Source: an uncultured Anaerolineae bacterium
GTDB lineage: Bacteria > Chloroflexota > Anaerolineae > Promineifilales > Promineifilaceae
Assembly (NCBI GenBank): GCA_937943625.1
Contig: CALEAD010000003.1
Span: 1 to 64,000 of the forward strand
Length of the DNA: 64,000 nt
Direction: 5' to 3'
Made by a program: the position numbers and the translations under genes. The notes beneath the pieces were generated by a model. That model had not been told where the DNA came from. It worked only from the letters and a program-made list of their open reading frames with translations, and made no database searches. Shown piece by piece: positions 1 through 7,888 of the stretch; position 1 is the stretch's first letter; each line of letters starts with the position of its first letter.

Positions 1-390
1 ACTGAGCAGAGTTGTTACGCAGGCCGCTCCCTGCGTTTTGGCAATGGGGTGATTCAATTGCCCCTACCGTTTTTCAAAGGCATTTGTTTTTCGTATTTTT
101 GAGCCATTTCGGCTCTGATTGCACAATAGTTACGTTAATCAAAACAAGTAAATTTGCCAGTAATCTCTTAAGACACAGGGGTTAACTTCCCACAGTATAA
201 GACGCCATGCAGTAAAGCGTCAACCAGGTTGCGAGGGTCACGACACAGCAGTACACTCACGTATTGCATCAACTGTTTCCTCAGCGACACCTGTTGTAAC
301 TGAAGGAACACAGCCCAGGTTGCCAAACCTGGGCTACACTTGCAAACGGCCATCGGCGGTCGGCGGTCATTTTCACGGGAGAAACCAAAA
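1..390. other. Intergenic region upstream of the aldo/keto reductase
   Basis: I see no convincing gene here. A short frame on the minus strand overlaps the real gene and has no family features. The right part (about 310-336) holds an inverted repeat of the word GCCCAGGTT/AACCTGGGC, and 350-372 holds the GGTCGGCGGTC repeat that recurs before other genes in this window. The last bases (369-381) supply the ribosome-binding site of the next gene. Confidence 0.6.
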
Positions 391-1389
391 ATGGAATACA
401 GACGTTTAGGCAAATCTGGTCTTAAGGTGAGCGCTCTCTCTTTTGGCGCCTGGGTCACGTTCAGCAATCAGATGGGCGTGGATAAGGCGCTGGAATGTAT
501 GCAGGTCGCCTACGATGCAGGCGTGAATTTCTTTGACAACGCCGAAATCTACGCGCATGGCGAAGCGGAAATCATCATGGGACAGGCGCTGAAAAAAGCG
601 GGCTGGCGGCGCGACTCTTACCTGGTCTCTAGCAAGGTGATGTGGGGAGCCGTACCCAACCCCCGCCCCACGCAGCAAGGGCTGAGTCGTAAACACGTGG
701 TCGAGGCCTGCCATCAGGCGATGGAACGGCTGCAAGTAGATTATTTGGACATGTACTTTTGCCACCGCCCGGACCCGGAAGTGCCCACGGAAGAGGTGGT
801 CTGGGCAATGACGAACCTGATTCAGCAGGGAAAGGTGCTGTACTGGGGCACATCAGAGTGGTCGGCGCAGCAGATTATGGAGGCGCACCTGGTGGCGCGG
901 GAACATCATTTGCTACCGCCGGTAATGGAGCAGCCGCAGTACAACATGTTCCATCGCCAACGGGTTGAGGTGGAATACGGCCGTCTCTATCACACCGTTG
1001 GCCTGGGAACCACCATCTGGTCGCCGCTGGCATCGGGTCTGCTCACCGGCAAGTACAATGAGGGTACGCCCGGGAACTCGCGCCTGACTCTGCCTGGCTA
1101 TGAGTGGCTACGCGAGATATTTGAAAGCGCCGAGGGGCAGCGCCGCCTGGCAAAGACGCGCGAGCTAACCAGGTTGGCCGGGGAGATCGGCACCACAATG
1201 GCGCGCATGGCCATTGCCTGGTGTCTGAAGAACCCTAACGTCAGCACTGTTATTACCGGAGCCTCTCGCCCAGAACAGGTGGCGGAAAATATGCAGGCCC
1301 TTTCTGCTGTACCGCTGCTGACGGATGATGTGATGGCGCAAATCGAAACCATTCTCGACAATAAACCGGAAGAGATACCGTTTCAGTAG
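391..1389 (+). CDS. Aldo/keto reductase, Kv-beta-like (AKR6-type)
   Basis: A 332-residue NADPH-dependent aldo/keto reductase, expected to reduce aldehydes or ketones in the cytoplasm. The N-terminus ([14 protein letters not shown]) and the stretch [11 protein letters not shown] carry the catalytic Asp and Tyr. SSKV supplies the Lys and YFCHRPDP the His, so the AKR tetrad is complete. The C-terminal [12 protein letters not shown] matches the cofactor-binding segment, and overall it most resembles the potassium-channel beta-subunit-like subfamily. I chose the ATG at 391 because ACGGGAG lies at a suitable distance upstream; an upstream in-frame ATG at 340 would translate the intergenic repeat. 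The acetyltransferase gene starts 15 bases downstream, so the two may be cotranscribed. The physiological substrate cannot be read from the sequence. Confidence 0.9.
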   Translation: MEYRRLGKSGLKVSALSFGAWVTFSNQMGVDKALECMQVAYDAGVNFFDNAEIYAHGEAEIIMGQALKKAGWRRDSYLVSSKVMWGAVPNPRPTQQGLSRKHVVEACHQAMERLQVDYLDMYFCHRPDPEVPTEEVVWAMTNLIQQGKVLYWGTSEWSAQQIMEAHLVAREHHLLPPVMEQPQYNMFHRQRVEVEYGRLYHTVGLGTTIWSPLASGLLTGKYNEGTPGNSRLTLPGYEWLREIFESAEGQRRLAKTRELTRLAGEIGTTMARMAIAWCLKNPNVSTVITGASRPEQVAENMQALSAVPLLTDDVMAQIETILDNKPEEIPFQ

Positions 1390-1404
1390 CAGATAGCAAA
1401 GCTC

Positions 1405-2139
1405 ATGACTCTGGCAGCGCTGCGTCAGGCCATACGGCCGTTGCTCAACCTCAACCTGCCCCATGACGCCATGGAGGCGTATTTTGCCTTTTACCACGAC
1501 GACAGGCGCACACATCTGGTAACATGGCCGCCAGAAACGGCCGTAGCGGCTGGCTACGTGGCCATCTCTCGCACCGGCATGGACCTTTTTCGCCCCCTGG
1601 TGACGCTGCGCCTGCCGCCGCTGGACCTGGAGGCTGGCGTTGCGCTTATCTACCACGCTTTGTCGCCAGAAACGGCCGTCCTGCTCAGCGCCCCAGAGTC
1701 ATACCTGCCTCTGCTGCGCGCCCTCTTTGAAATTGAGGCCGAGGAGCATTTAAGCATCTATAGCCTCAGCGCCTCTGCCTTTCAGCCCGTCATCAACGTC
1801 CTGGTCACCCAAGGGCAGGCTGCCAATGGCTTACCCCACTTCGCCATTCGTAGCGAGGCTGCCGGAGGCGAGCTGGTCGCCTCGGCGCATCTGAACTGGC
1901 AATCTCCCCAGTTCGGCGAAATCGCAGTCAGCGTCCAGCCCCGCTTCCGCCATCGTGGCTATGGGCGCAGCGTTGTCTCAGCCCTGGCACAGTATCTGCT
2001 GGCAAACGGCCGTACACCTTTGTACGCCACAAACCCACAAAACATCTCCTCTGTACATCTGGCGCAAAGCCTGGGCTTTGCCGATACCGGCGCACGCAGC
2101 GTCATGCTGCAGGCCACTCTTCGCCCACAGCCACAATAG
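1405..2139 (+). CDS. GNAT family N-acetyltransferase
   Basis: A 244-residue protein whose C-terminal half (about residues 130-235) is a GNAT acetyltransferase domain. QPRFRHRGYGRSVV is the acetyl-CoA pyrophosphate-binding loop (R/Q-x-x-G-x-G/A), followed by the N..S...A..LGF pattern (NPQNISSVHLAQSLGF). The N-terminal half is less recognisable and resembles the extra domain of two-domain GNAT proteins. The acceptor substrate is unknown. The gene lies 15 bases after the aldo/keto reductase with only a weak ribosome-binding site, consistent with translation from a shared transcript. Confidence 0.8.
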   Translation: MTLAALRQAIRPLLNLNLPHDAMEAYFAFYHDDRRTHLVTWPPETAVAAGYVAISRTGMDLFRPLVTLRLPPLDLEAGVALIYHALSPETAVLLSAPESYLPLLRALFEIEAEEHLSIYSLSASAFQPVINVLVTQGQAANGLPHFAIRSEAAGGELVASAHLNWQSPQFGEIAVSVQPRFRHRGYGRSVVSALAQYLLANGRTPLYATNPQNISSVHLAQSLGFADTGARSVMLQATLRPQPQ

Positions 2140-2331
2140 TTTCACGCCTGCTTCATGGACATGTCCCAGCCCCCATGCTACTTTATTTCCATCATCATGT
2201 AGCGTATGGGTCTTGAGAGTCGGTAATGCGTATCCAAGCGGGAAAGAAGTACCACTCCCCACAGTTGTGCTATTTCCTATAGGTTGCCAGTCGCTCTCCC
2301 TATACCCAAAAAAAGCTTTTGGAGGTAAAAA

Positions 2332-2556
2332 ATGAGCAAAACCACGGGTGTTGTCAAATGGTTTAGCCGGCTAAAGGGGTATGGATTCATCAACCCTGAT
2401 AATGGCGGTCAAGAGGTATTCGTACACTACTCTGCCATTGAAGGAGAAGGGTACCGCAACCTGTACGAAGGCGACCGCGTAGAATTCGAGTTGGTAGATC
2501 AGGGCAAAGGTCCCCAGGCACGTAGCGTCATCTCTCAGCGCACATTTAATCCCTGA
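2332..2556 (+). CDS. Cold-shock domain protein (CspA family)
   Basis: A 74-residue single cold-shock domain, a small RNA/ssDNA-binding beta-barrel thought to act as an RNA chaperone. RNP1 (KGYGFI) and RNP2 (VFVHYS) are intact, and the surrounding [19 protein letters not shown] is typical, though the usual Asn/Asp after WF is Ser-Arg here. The start is fixed by a strong TTGGAGG ribosome-binding site. The preceding gene ends at 2139, so there is room for a long 5' untranslated leader (up to about 190 bases), as in other csp genes where the leader controls translation. The gene is monocistronic: a strong intrinsic terminator follows at 2663-2699. Confidence 0.93.
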   Translation: MSKTTGVVKWFSRLKGYGFINPDNGGQEVFVHYSAIEGEGYRNLYEGDRVEFELVDQGKGPQARSVISQRTFNP

Positions 2557-2662
2557 TACTCGTAGGCAGTAAACACCAGGCCAGCAAGCTCAGCTGCCGG
2601 ACAATCACTCATCAATTCAGTTTGGTGGGTAGCGAAATGAAGTAAGCGTAGAAAAATATCCA

Positions 2663-2699
2663 GAGGCCAGGTTTTGCAATCAAACCTGGCCTCTTTTTT
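2663..2699 (+). terminator. Intrinsic terminator after the cold-shock gene
   Basis: A perfect 12-bp stem (GAGGCCAGGTTT pairing with AAACCTGGCCTC), a 7-base loop, and six T residues directly after the stem. The T-tract is only on the plus strand, so it serves the cold-shock gene rather than the convergent flavoprotein gene. Confidence 0.92.
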
Positions 2700-2702
2700 G
2701 TT

Positions 2703-3875
2703 CTACAGCTTGGTTAAAAAGGCTTGCGCCAGATGGCTGTTTTCCCTCAGGCCGCGAATCAGCACATCTACCAGCAGGGGGAAGCGCAACAACGTGCGCT
2801 GAATGTTAAAAGAGCGCTTCATGCCCTCCCACATCTCAGTGTGGCACGCCTGTTCATAACTGAGCATAGCCGCGCGCGAGGTGTCTCCCTGGCACAGCGC
2901 CTGATGGACAGTTTGTGCCGCCAGCTTTGCTGAAATCATGCTGTTGTGGATACCGCCGCCGGTAAGGGGGTTAATGAATCCGGCTGCATCGCCTACCAGG
3001 ATGGCGCCTTCATAAACGTGCTGGAGGTGCGCTTGTGAACCAAAATTAAGCTGCCAGGTAGCCACATCGCGCAGGGTGTAACCTGGGTGCAGCCGCTTTT
3101 TGATGGCGGGCATCTCCAGAAACTGTTGCAGCATTTTCTCCAGGCTTTGCTTTTTTTGGCGGAAGTGGTCTAGCCTCATGCCCAGACCAATGTTAACGCT
3201 GCGCGCGCCGGTGGGGAAAATCCAGGCATAGCCGGGCAAAATGTCTTTGTACAGGTAAAACTCTACCTGGTTGGGATATATGTCTATGCCCTCCAGATAG
3301 GCACGCAGGGCTACAGCGCGATGTTTGTCTATGTGCTGTGCCGCCTTGGGGCGCAGGGCGCGGGTAATGCTGGAGGTGACGCCGTCGGCGCCAACCACGA
3401 CCCGGGCGCGCAGGGTTTGTACACGGCCGTTTACCTTTGCCAGTACGCCTGTGACACGGCCGTTTTTCACCACCGGCGCCGTAACCTGTGCCTGCTGAAA
3501 TGTGGCGCCCAACGCAACCGCATGTTGCTGGATGACCGCATCAAAATAGAGGCGCGGCGCAACATAGGAATCGGTACCCAGGCGGCCCTTTTGCAGCGGC
3601 GCTTCCATCTCGTATCTGTGTGGCGAAACCAGGCGCAAACTGGCAAGGGGGTAAAATTCGCCCCGCGCAACGGCCGTTGCCACGCGCTCTCCCATGCCCA
3701 ATTCTGTCATAATCCCCACCGCTTCCGCCGGAATCGCATCCCCACACGTCTTGTCGCGCGGAAAATTGTGGCGGTCTAGCAACAGCACCTCATGTCCTTG
3801 CTGTGCCAGAATGGTTGCTGTGGTTGCTCCTGCTGGCCCTGCCCCCACCACAATCACTTCGTGCTCATGCGTCAT
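2703..3875 (-). CDS. Geranylgeranyl-reductase-family FAD oxidoreductase
   Basis: A 390-residue flavoprotein of the geranylgeranyl reductase / digeranylgeranylglycerophospholipid reductase family, which saturates isoprenoid chains of lipids, quinones or chlorophyll. EVIVVGAGPAGATTATILA is the N-terminal dinucleotide-binding motif, RDKTCGDAIP is the family signature near residue 45, and VGDAAGFINPLTGGGIHN near residue 280 is the second FAD motif. I set the start at 3875 because GGAGG precedes that ATG; the longer frame to 4106 would read through the upstream phosphatase in another frame. The likely substrate is a menaquinone or polyprenyl chain, but the family also includes halogenase-like flavoenzymes, so this is not certain. 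It lies 64 bases downstream of the phosphatase gene and may be cotranscribed. Confidence 0.85.
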   Translation of the reverse strand: MTHEHEVIVVGAGPAGATTATILAQQGHEVLLLDRHNFPRDKTCGDAIPAEAVGIMTELGMGERVATAVARGEFYPLASLRLVSPHRYEMEAPLQKGRLGTDSYVAPRLYFDAVIQQHAVALGATFQQAQVTAPVVKNGRVTGVLAKVNGRVQTLRARVVVGADGVTSSITRALRPKAAQHIDKHRAVALRAYLEGIDIYPNQVEFYLYKDILPGYAWIFPTGARSVNIGLGMRLDHFRQKKQSLEKMLQQFLEMPAIKKRLHPGYTLRDVATWQLNFGSQAHLQHVYEGAILVGDAAGFINPLTGGGIHNSMISAKLAAQTVHQALCQGDTSRAAMLSYEQACHTEMWEGMKRSFNIQRTLLRFPLLVDVLIRGLRENSHLAQAFLTKL

Positions 3876-3939
3876 GCCATCCTCCAGGGGTAAAAACTTG
3901 GCGATTGGCGCTTCAGTTGTTCTCTCGTTTTCCGTGCTG

Positions 3940-4401
3940 TTACAAGCCTTCTTTTGTGCGAATGTACTGCAACAGGCCGCGACAGCCATCTTCGACCAGG
4001 CGATACACATACTCAAAGTTGCCGGTGTAATAGGGGTCTGGCACTTCGCGCACGCTAGTTTCGGTAGCAAAATCAAGCAGGCGATAAAAACGTGGATGAT
4101 CGCCAAAGCGCAGGCGCAAGTCGCTGAGGTTGCTCTGATCCATCGCCACCACGTAGGTTTCCGGGTCTATATCCTCATCGCGCACCTGCCGCGCACGGCC
4201 GTCATACGAAATGCCGTGCTGCTGCAAAACGCGGCGCGTGCCGCTGTGCGCCTTTTCACCCACATGCCAAGAGCCAGTTCCTGCCGAATCTACACTGATT
4301 TTCTCGCTCAGCCCTGCCTGATTCACCATCTGCTGAAACACTGCTTCGGCCATAGGAGAACGGCAAATGTTGCCTAAACAAACGAAGAGAACTTTGACCA
4401 T
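3940..4401 (-). CDS. Low-molecular-weight protein-tyrosine phosphatase
   Basis: A 153-residue cytoplasmic phosphatase. The P-loop C-x5-R-S is at residues 8-15 (CLGNICRS), and the general-acid DPYY motif is near residue 120 (VPDPYYTGN). Length and order match the family closely. Such enzymes dephosphorylate tyrosine or arginine residues, and relatives are arsenate reductases; the DPYY motif favours a phosphatase. The upstream DNA (4425-4498) is a TTGG/CCAA repeat block, and no ribosome-binding site stands out. Confidence 0.93.
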   Translation of the reverse strand: MVKVLFVCLGNICRSPMAEAVFQQMVNQAGLSEKISVDSAGTGSWHVGEKAHSGTRRVLQQHGISYDGRARQVRDEDIDPETYVVAMDQSNLSDLRLRFGDHPRFYRLLDFATETSVREVPDPYYTGNFEYVYRLVEDGCRGLLQYIRTKEGL

Positions 4402-4424
4402 AAGTAGATTTTTGTCTTGTATAA

Positions 4425-4498
4425 GGGTTGGTTGGTTAGTTAGTTAGTTAGTTGGTTGGTCAGTTGGTTGGCTTTTTAGCCAACCAGCTAACCAACCT
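4425..4498. repeat. GGTTGG/CCAACC simple repeat with hairpin
   Basis: The block starts as iterated GGTT and AGTT words and ends as CCAACC words. The inner part (GGTTGGC, T-rich loop, GCCAACC) can fold as a hairpin. It lies just beyond the 3' end of rnpB and upstream of the phosphatase gene. It has no T-tract, so if it terminates rnpB it does so without a classical U-run. Similar blocks occur at 14688-14760, 15035-15070, 21713-21777 and 48406-48488. Confidence 0.7.
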
Positions 4499-4510
4499 GT
4501 TTGCTATGCC

Positions 4511-4903
4511 AAGCCGGCCTATAAGCCGCATTCTGTGCGCGCTTGCCTTGTGGCAAACGCCGGTGATCATCTCTCTGGGAGCGCCATTACTGACGCCCTC
4601 GTGCGGCCTACCCGGACGTTAACGGAGCGAGCAGCCCCTATGCCCTGCTTGGCCTTGCTCCCGGCGGGGTTTGCCTGGCCAGCGACATTACTGCCGCTGC
4701 CGGTGGTCTCTTACACCACCGTTTCACCCTCGCTGGCAGCCGCTGCGGCGAACCGCAGCCCGCTGCTTAGCAATACACCTCTCTGTTGCACTTGCCGTCG
4801 GGTCGCCCCGCCCGGCTGTTAGCCGGCGCCGTGCTCTGTGGAGTGCGGACTTTCCTCAGTAGCCGCGCCCGAAAGCGCGCCACCGCGATCACCCGGCCAG
4901 CTT
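4511..4903 (-). ncRNA. RNase P RNA (type A)
   Basis: The catalytic RNA of ribonuclease P, which matures tRNA 5' ends. On the minus strand the 5' region contains GAGGAAAGTCCG and the 3' end contains ACAGAATGCGGCTTATAGG, both hallmark conserved segments. Helix P1 forms from AAGCTGGCC at the 5' end and GGCCGGCTT at the 3' end, which set the boundaries to within a few bases. The GAGAGATGATCACCG segment near the 3' end is also typical. Length is about 393 nt. Plus-strand frames across this region are antisense shadows. Confidence 0.95.
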
Positions 4904-4912
4904 GGCATGGTG

Positions 4913-4941
4913 ATCGTAGCGGGAAGGGGAGGAGTTGGCAA
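4913..4941 (-). promoter_or_regulatory. Promoter of rnpB
   Basis: On the minus strand TTGCCA (4936-4941) is followed after exactly 17 bases by TACGAT (4913-4918). Transcription would start about 7-9 bases further on, at the 5' end of the RNase P RNA. The same -35 word precedes tRNA-Val and fmt. Confidence 0.75.
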
Positions 4942-5009
4942 GAGGAAGAGCAGGGGAACCAGCAATTCTCAATTTGAAACAACGCAGGTGGGTGGGACGG
5001 CGCGGAAAA

Positions 5010-5030
5010 GTTCGTAGTGGCACTACGAAC
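5010..5030. repeat. Perfect 10-bp dyad GTTCGTAGTG/CACTACGAAC
   Basis: A near-perfect palindrome with one central base, in the spacer between rnpB and the molybdopterin-dehydrogenase subunit gene. The half-site resembles the ends of the hairpin at 7136-7178 (GTAGTAAC...GTTACTACGAA), so it is probably a dispersed hairpin element and not an operator. The spacer 4942-5140 otherwise holds only the GGTCGGCGGTC word near 5080. Confidence 0.6.
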
Positions 5031-5143
5031 GGACAGCAGACGGCCATCGGCAGACCATCCCCCCTGCCAGAATCGCGGTCGGCGGTCAAATGGTAAAAAG
5101 CGCTTGAACCATGCCTGTCCCTGCCCTGGTTCGAATTCCTGGT

Positions 5144-5199
5144 AGAAAAAGGGCAAGGGGGCAGAAAGGCAGATTTGCTTTTGCCTCTTGCCCCTTGCC
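5144..5199 (-). terminator. Terminator after the FAD-subunit gene
   Basis: Read on the minus strand, GGCAAGGGGCA pairs with TGCCCCCTTGCC across an A-rich loop, followed by CTTTTTCT. It lies immediately after the stop codon of the frameshifted FAD-subunit gene. Confidence 0.65.
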
Positions 5200-5203
5200 T
5201 TCT

Positions 5204-5987
5204 CTACCCCAGCACGCGGCGCGTGAGTACGGCCGTCATCTGGGCACGGTAGGCAGCATCGCCGCGAAAGTCGCCAGGGTGGGTGGCGGTAGCCTGGGCA
5301 GCCCGGGTAATTGCTTCTGGCGTCAATTGCTCTTGCAGATAGCGTTTGGCAGCTTTTAGGCGCAACGGCCGTTGCCCACAACCGACGGCCGCCAAACGGG
5401 GTGGCTCATTTTCTGGCTGCCACATGACCAGAGAAACAATCGGCATATCACGTGGCGCGCGCGCCACCCGCTCCAGCACCCCCCGTCCTGCGCCCCAAGG
5501 GAATGGTCACGGCCGTAATCAGGCCAGACGGCCGTTCTGCTGCCGCCAGATACGCTTCCAGCGCCATCTCCCTCTGTTGCGACGCGTACAGAGTAATAGA
5601 GGCTTGTAGCGCCAGCAGCACCGCCAGCAGCTCACTCTCTTCCAGGCGGCTGGCAATCGTTCCCCCCAGCGTAACGGCATTGCGGTACGTATTTGGCCCG
5701 GCCAGGGCAATGGCCTGGCGCAACAGCAGTGCAGGGGTTTCTGGGCCATAGGCCGCCAGCGCCCTATCTAACTGTGCCAGCGGTAATACTGCGCCAATGA
5801 CAAGACGGCCGTTTTCCAGCGTCACGCCATTCAGGCCCAAATATTGCAAATCCACGACCGCCCCCGGCACATCGCCGCGCAGCAGTTTAGCCCCTCCGCC
5901 CAGGGGCAGCATCTCCGGCTGCGCCAGCAAACTCAGCGCTTCCGGTAGCGCGCGCGGTTGGTAAAAAGCAGTGGGTGACTTTGGCAT
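5204..5987 (-). pseudogene. Molybdopterin dehydrogenase FAD subunit, frameshifted
   Basis: The product resembles the FAD-binding medium subunit of xanthine dehydrogenase / CO dehydrogenase (CoxM, XdhB type). Residues near 30-40 (LPLGGGAKLLRGD) and near 115 (GPNTYRNAVTLGGTIASR) are the two FAD-binding signatures. The frame opened at 5987 (ATG, good GGAG site) ends at about 5448 in a low-complexity Gly/Ala tail, while the expected C-terminal domain continues in another frame from about 5479 to 5204. The switch falls on a run of six G (5479-5484); five G would restore one continuous reading frame of about 260 residues. No large (molybdenum) or small (iron-sulfur) subunit gene is adjacent, so the gene is an orphan in this window. 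It is either a real pseudogene or a homopolymer sequencing error. Confidence 0.8.
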
Positions 5988-6136
5988 GGGAATCTCCTCT
6001 TCAGAAGCAAGCGCCAGAGCAAGAGCAAGGGTAAGCATAGGGAAACGTGTTTTCGCACCGCCCCTGGCTTATAATCTTGGCAGCTTGGGCACACACTGAT
6101 TATTGTGCTGCAATCGTTGCAGCGGGCACACGCTAC

Positions 6137-6979
6137 ATGATGAACGAAGAGAACACCTCCCTTTATACACGGAGCGCGGCGCGGCGCTGGGCGGCCATGG
6201 GCGTGGCCAGCCTGGGGCTGGCGTTGATGGGCTTCTACGCCGTGGGTGATGCCGCACACCTAGAGCGTCACGCTTTGCTCAACGGCGCGGACTGGCTCGG
6301 TTATGGCATCTGTCATCGCCTGCCAGATCATTCCTTGACGATTGCTGGGCGACAGTTTCCCCTGTGCGCGCGCTGCACGGGCATGTACCTGGGCGTGGCG
6401 CTGTGCCTGCTTGCTTTCCTGGCAATGGGACGCCTGCGTCGCGTCGAACTCCCCCCTTTGCCCATTCTGCTGACGCTGCTCGGACTCATTGGCCTGATGG
6501 GGGTAGATGGGGTGAATTCGATGCTGCATCTTTTGCCCAATGCACCCTACCTGTACACCCCACAAAACTGGCTCCGCCTGCTAACAGGCCTGGGCACAGG
6601 TCTGGCGATGGGCAGTATTCTTTTCCCGGCACTGGCACAGGTACTATGGCGGCAATATACGCCTCTGCCCATGCTGGCTACCTGGGGAGATTTGCGCGAT
6701 TTGCTGCTGTTGGCGGGCGCGGCGCTACTGCTGGCACTGAGCAACCAACCTGTTGTGCTGTACGTATTGGCGCTTGTGAGTACGGCCGGGGTGGTGCTGG
6801 CATTAGGCGTCATTAATGCGGTGCTGGGATTGATTTTGCTGCGACGAGATGGGCAGGCGGAGAGATGGCAGGAAACGGCCGTACCGCTTGCTCTCAGCTT
6901 CCTCCTGGCTATCATCGAACTGAGCGCCATCGGTCTCGCGCGCTATCAGCTTACCGGCACAATGACTGGTTTTAGCTAG
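6137..6979 (+). CDS. DUF2085-type membrane protein
   Basis: A 280-residue integral membrane protein with about seven hydrophobic segments. The stretch GICHRLPDHSL followed by FPLCARCTGMYLGVAL is the diagnostic Cys/His pattern of the DUF2085 family, whose function is unknown. I chose the ATG at 6137, close to the family start; a GTG at 6047 would add about 30 weakly fitting residues. TATAAT at 6070-6075 could be the -10 box of its promoter, giving a start site between those codons. No good ribosome-binding site is visible. It is divergent from the FAD-subunit gene. Confidence 0.8.
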   Translation: MMNEENTSLYTRSAARRWAAMGVASLGLALMGFYAVGDAAHLERHALLNGADWLGYGICHRLPDHSLTIAGRQFPLCARCTGMYLGVALCLLAFLAMGRLRRVELPPLPILLTLLGLIGLMGVDGVNSMLHLLPNAPYLYTPQNWLRLLTGLGTGLAMGSILFPALAQVLWRQYTPLPMLATWGDLRDLLLLAGAALLLALSNQPVVLYVLALVSTAGVVLALGVINAVLGLILLRRDGQAERWQETAVPLALSFLLAIIELSAIGLARYQLTGTMTGFS

Positions 6980-7135
6980 CGCGAGAAAGAGCCAGGGCTA
7001 GCGTAAGGGCAGGCGCATTCCACTCTCTCGCTCTCGCTTACAAAGAAAACTTCATGGACAACAGCCCGTCACCACAAATGAACAGCTAAAGCAGGTTATC
7101 AAGCCTGCGCGTACCACGCGTACCAGGTTAAGTTT

Positions 7136-7178
7136 GTAGTAACCGCTTTAGCGGGTAACCGGCTAAAGCCGTTACTAC
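7136..7178. repeat. Inverted repeat GTAGTAAC...GTTACTAC
   Basis: Seventeen bases (GTAGTAACCGCTTTAGC) pair with GGCTAAAGCCGTTACTAC across a loop of about 8 bases, with one mismatch. No T-tract follows. It looks like a REP-type dispersed hairpin. Confidence 0.7.
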
Positions 7179-7207
7179 GAACCCCAAAAAGTTATTTTGT
7201 TGAAGTG

Positions 7208-7270
7208 CTGGGCTACACGTTCAAAGGAGCATGGTCCGCCGTCGGCGGTCGGCGGTCATTTTCAAGGGAG
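7208..7270 (+). repeat. 5' leader repeat ending in a ribosome-binding site
   Basis: This segment and 328-381 share CTGGGCTACAC at the left, the GGTCGGCGGTCGGCGGTC word in the middle, and ATTTTCA(C/A)GGGAG at the right. In both cases the GGGAG is the ribosome-binding site of the following gene. Shorter, more diverged versions end at 11225 and 35449. Confidence 0.65.
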
Positions 7271-7276
7271 TAACAT

Positions 7277-7855
7277 ATGATTCAAGCCATTGCCGGATTG
7301 AGCGCAGCTTTTGGCCTGGCCAGCAGCGCCGGGCTAAACGCCTATATTCCCCTGCTGCTGGTAGCCCTGGCGGCGCGCTTCCCTTTAGACGACCCGCTAC
7401 TGGCGCTGGCAGAGCCTTATAGCCTGCTTGGCAGTTGGTGGTCCATCGCCCTGCTAACACTGCTGCTGGCAATTGAGATGACGATAGACAAAATCCCGGC
7501 CGTAGACAGCATCAACGATGTTATCCAGACTTTCATTCGTCCAGCTGCTGGGGCGCTGCTCTTTGCCGCCAACGGGCAGGTAATTACCGACATTCACCCC
7601 ATGCTGGCAATCACGGCGGGCATTTTGCTGGCTGGGGGTGTGCACACCACCAAAGTGGCATTTCGGCCGTTGGTGACAGCCAGCACGGCGGGCACAGGCA
7701 ACTGGTTCATCAGCCTGGTTGAGGATGTAGTGGCTTTTTTTGTCTCGCTCGTGTCGCTATTGCTGCCGCTGCTGGCCGGAGCATTGGCTGTTTTGGGCTT
7801 TGCCTGGCTACTGCGCGCCTACCGACATAGAAAGCAGCAGCGGCTGGCGCTGTAA
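7277..7855 (+). CDS. DUF4126 family membrane protein
   Basis: A 192-residue membrane protein with about five hydrophobic helices. GLNAYIPLLLVALAARF, the PAVDSINDVIQTFIRPAAGALLFA segment and the GN-containing later part match the DUF4126 family, which has no established function. The start is an ATG preceded by AGGGAG. It converges on the lipoprotein gene at 7889 across 33 bases that contain a short hairpin (AGCGTAAGC...GCTCACGCTT). Confidence 0.85.
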   Translation: MIQAIAGLSAAFGLASSAGLNAYIPLLLVALAARFPLDDPLLALAEPYSLLGSWWSIALLTLLLAIEMTIDKIPAVDSINDVIQTFIRPAAGALLFAANGQVITDIHPMLAITAGILLAGGVHTTKVAFRPLVTASTAGTGNWFISLVEDVVAFFVSLVSLLLPLLAGALAVLGFAWLLRAYRHRKQQRLAL

Positions 7856-7888
7856 AGCGTAAGCCTGGACCCGCCCACAGCTCACGCT

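Larger units (their letters stand above)
6980..7276. other. Intergenic spacer with hairpin repeats
   Basis: No gene is seen in these 297 bases. They contain a hairpin of GCGAGAAAGAGCC-like words (6980-7045), a 17-bp inverted repeat at 7136-7178, and a copy of the 5' untranslated repeat ending at 7270 that provides the next ribosome-binding site. Confidence 0.6.

Noticed and set aside
3876-4106. N-terminal extension of the flavoprotein
   Set aside because: It reads the phosphatase gene in another frame; the ATG at 3875 has a perfect GGAGG.
4535-5381. Several open frames across the rnpB region (both strands)
   Set aside because: They overlap a clear RNase P RNA and its promoter and show no protein family features.
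5479-5484. Programmed frameshift in the FAD-subunit gene
   Set aside because: A simple G run without a slippery heptamer, stimulator or known precedent in this family; mutation or sequencing error is simpler.
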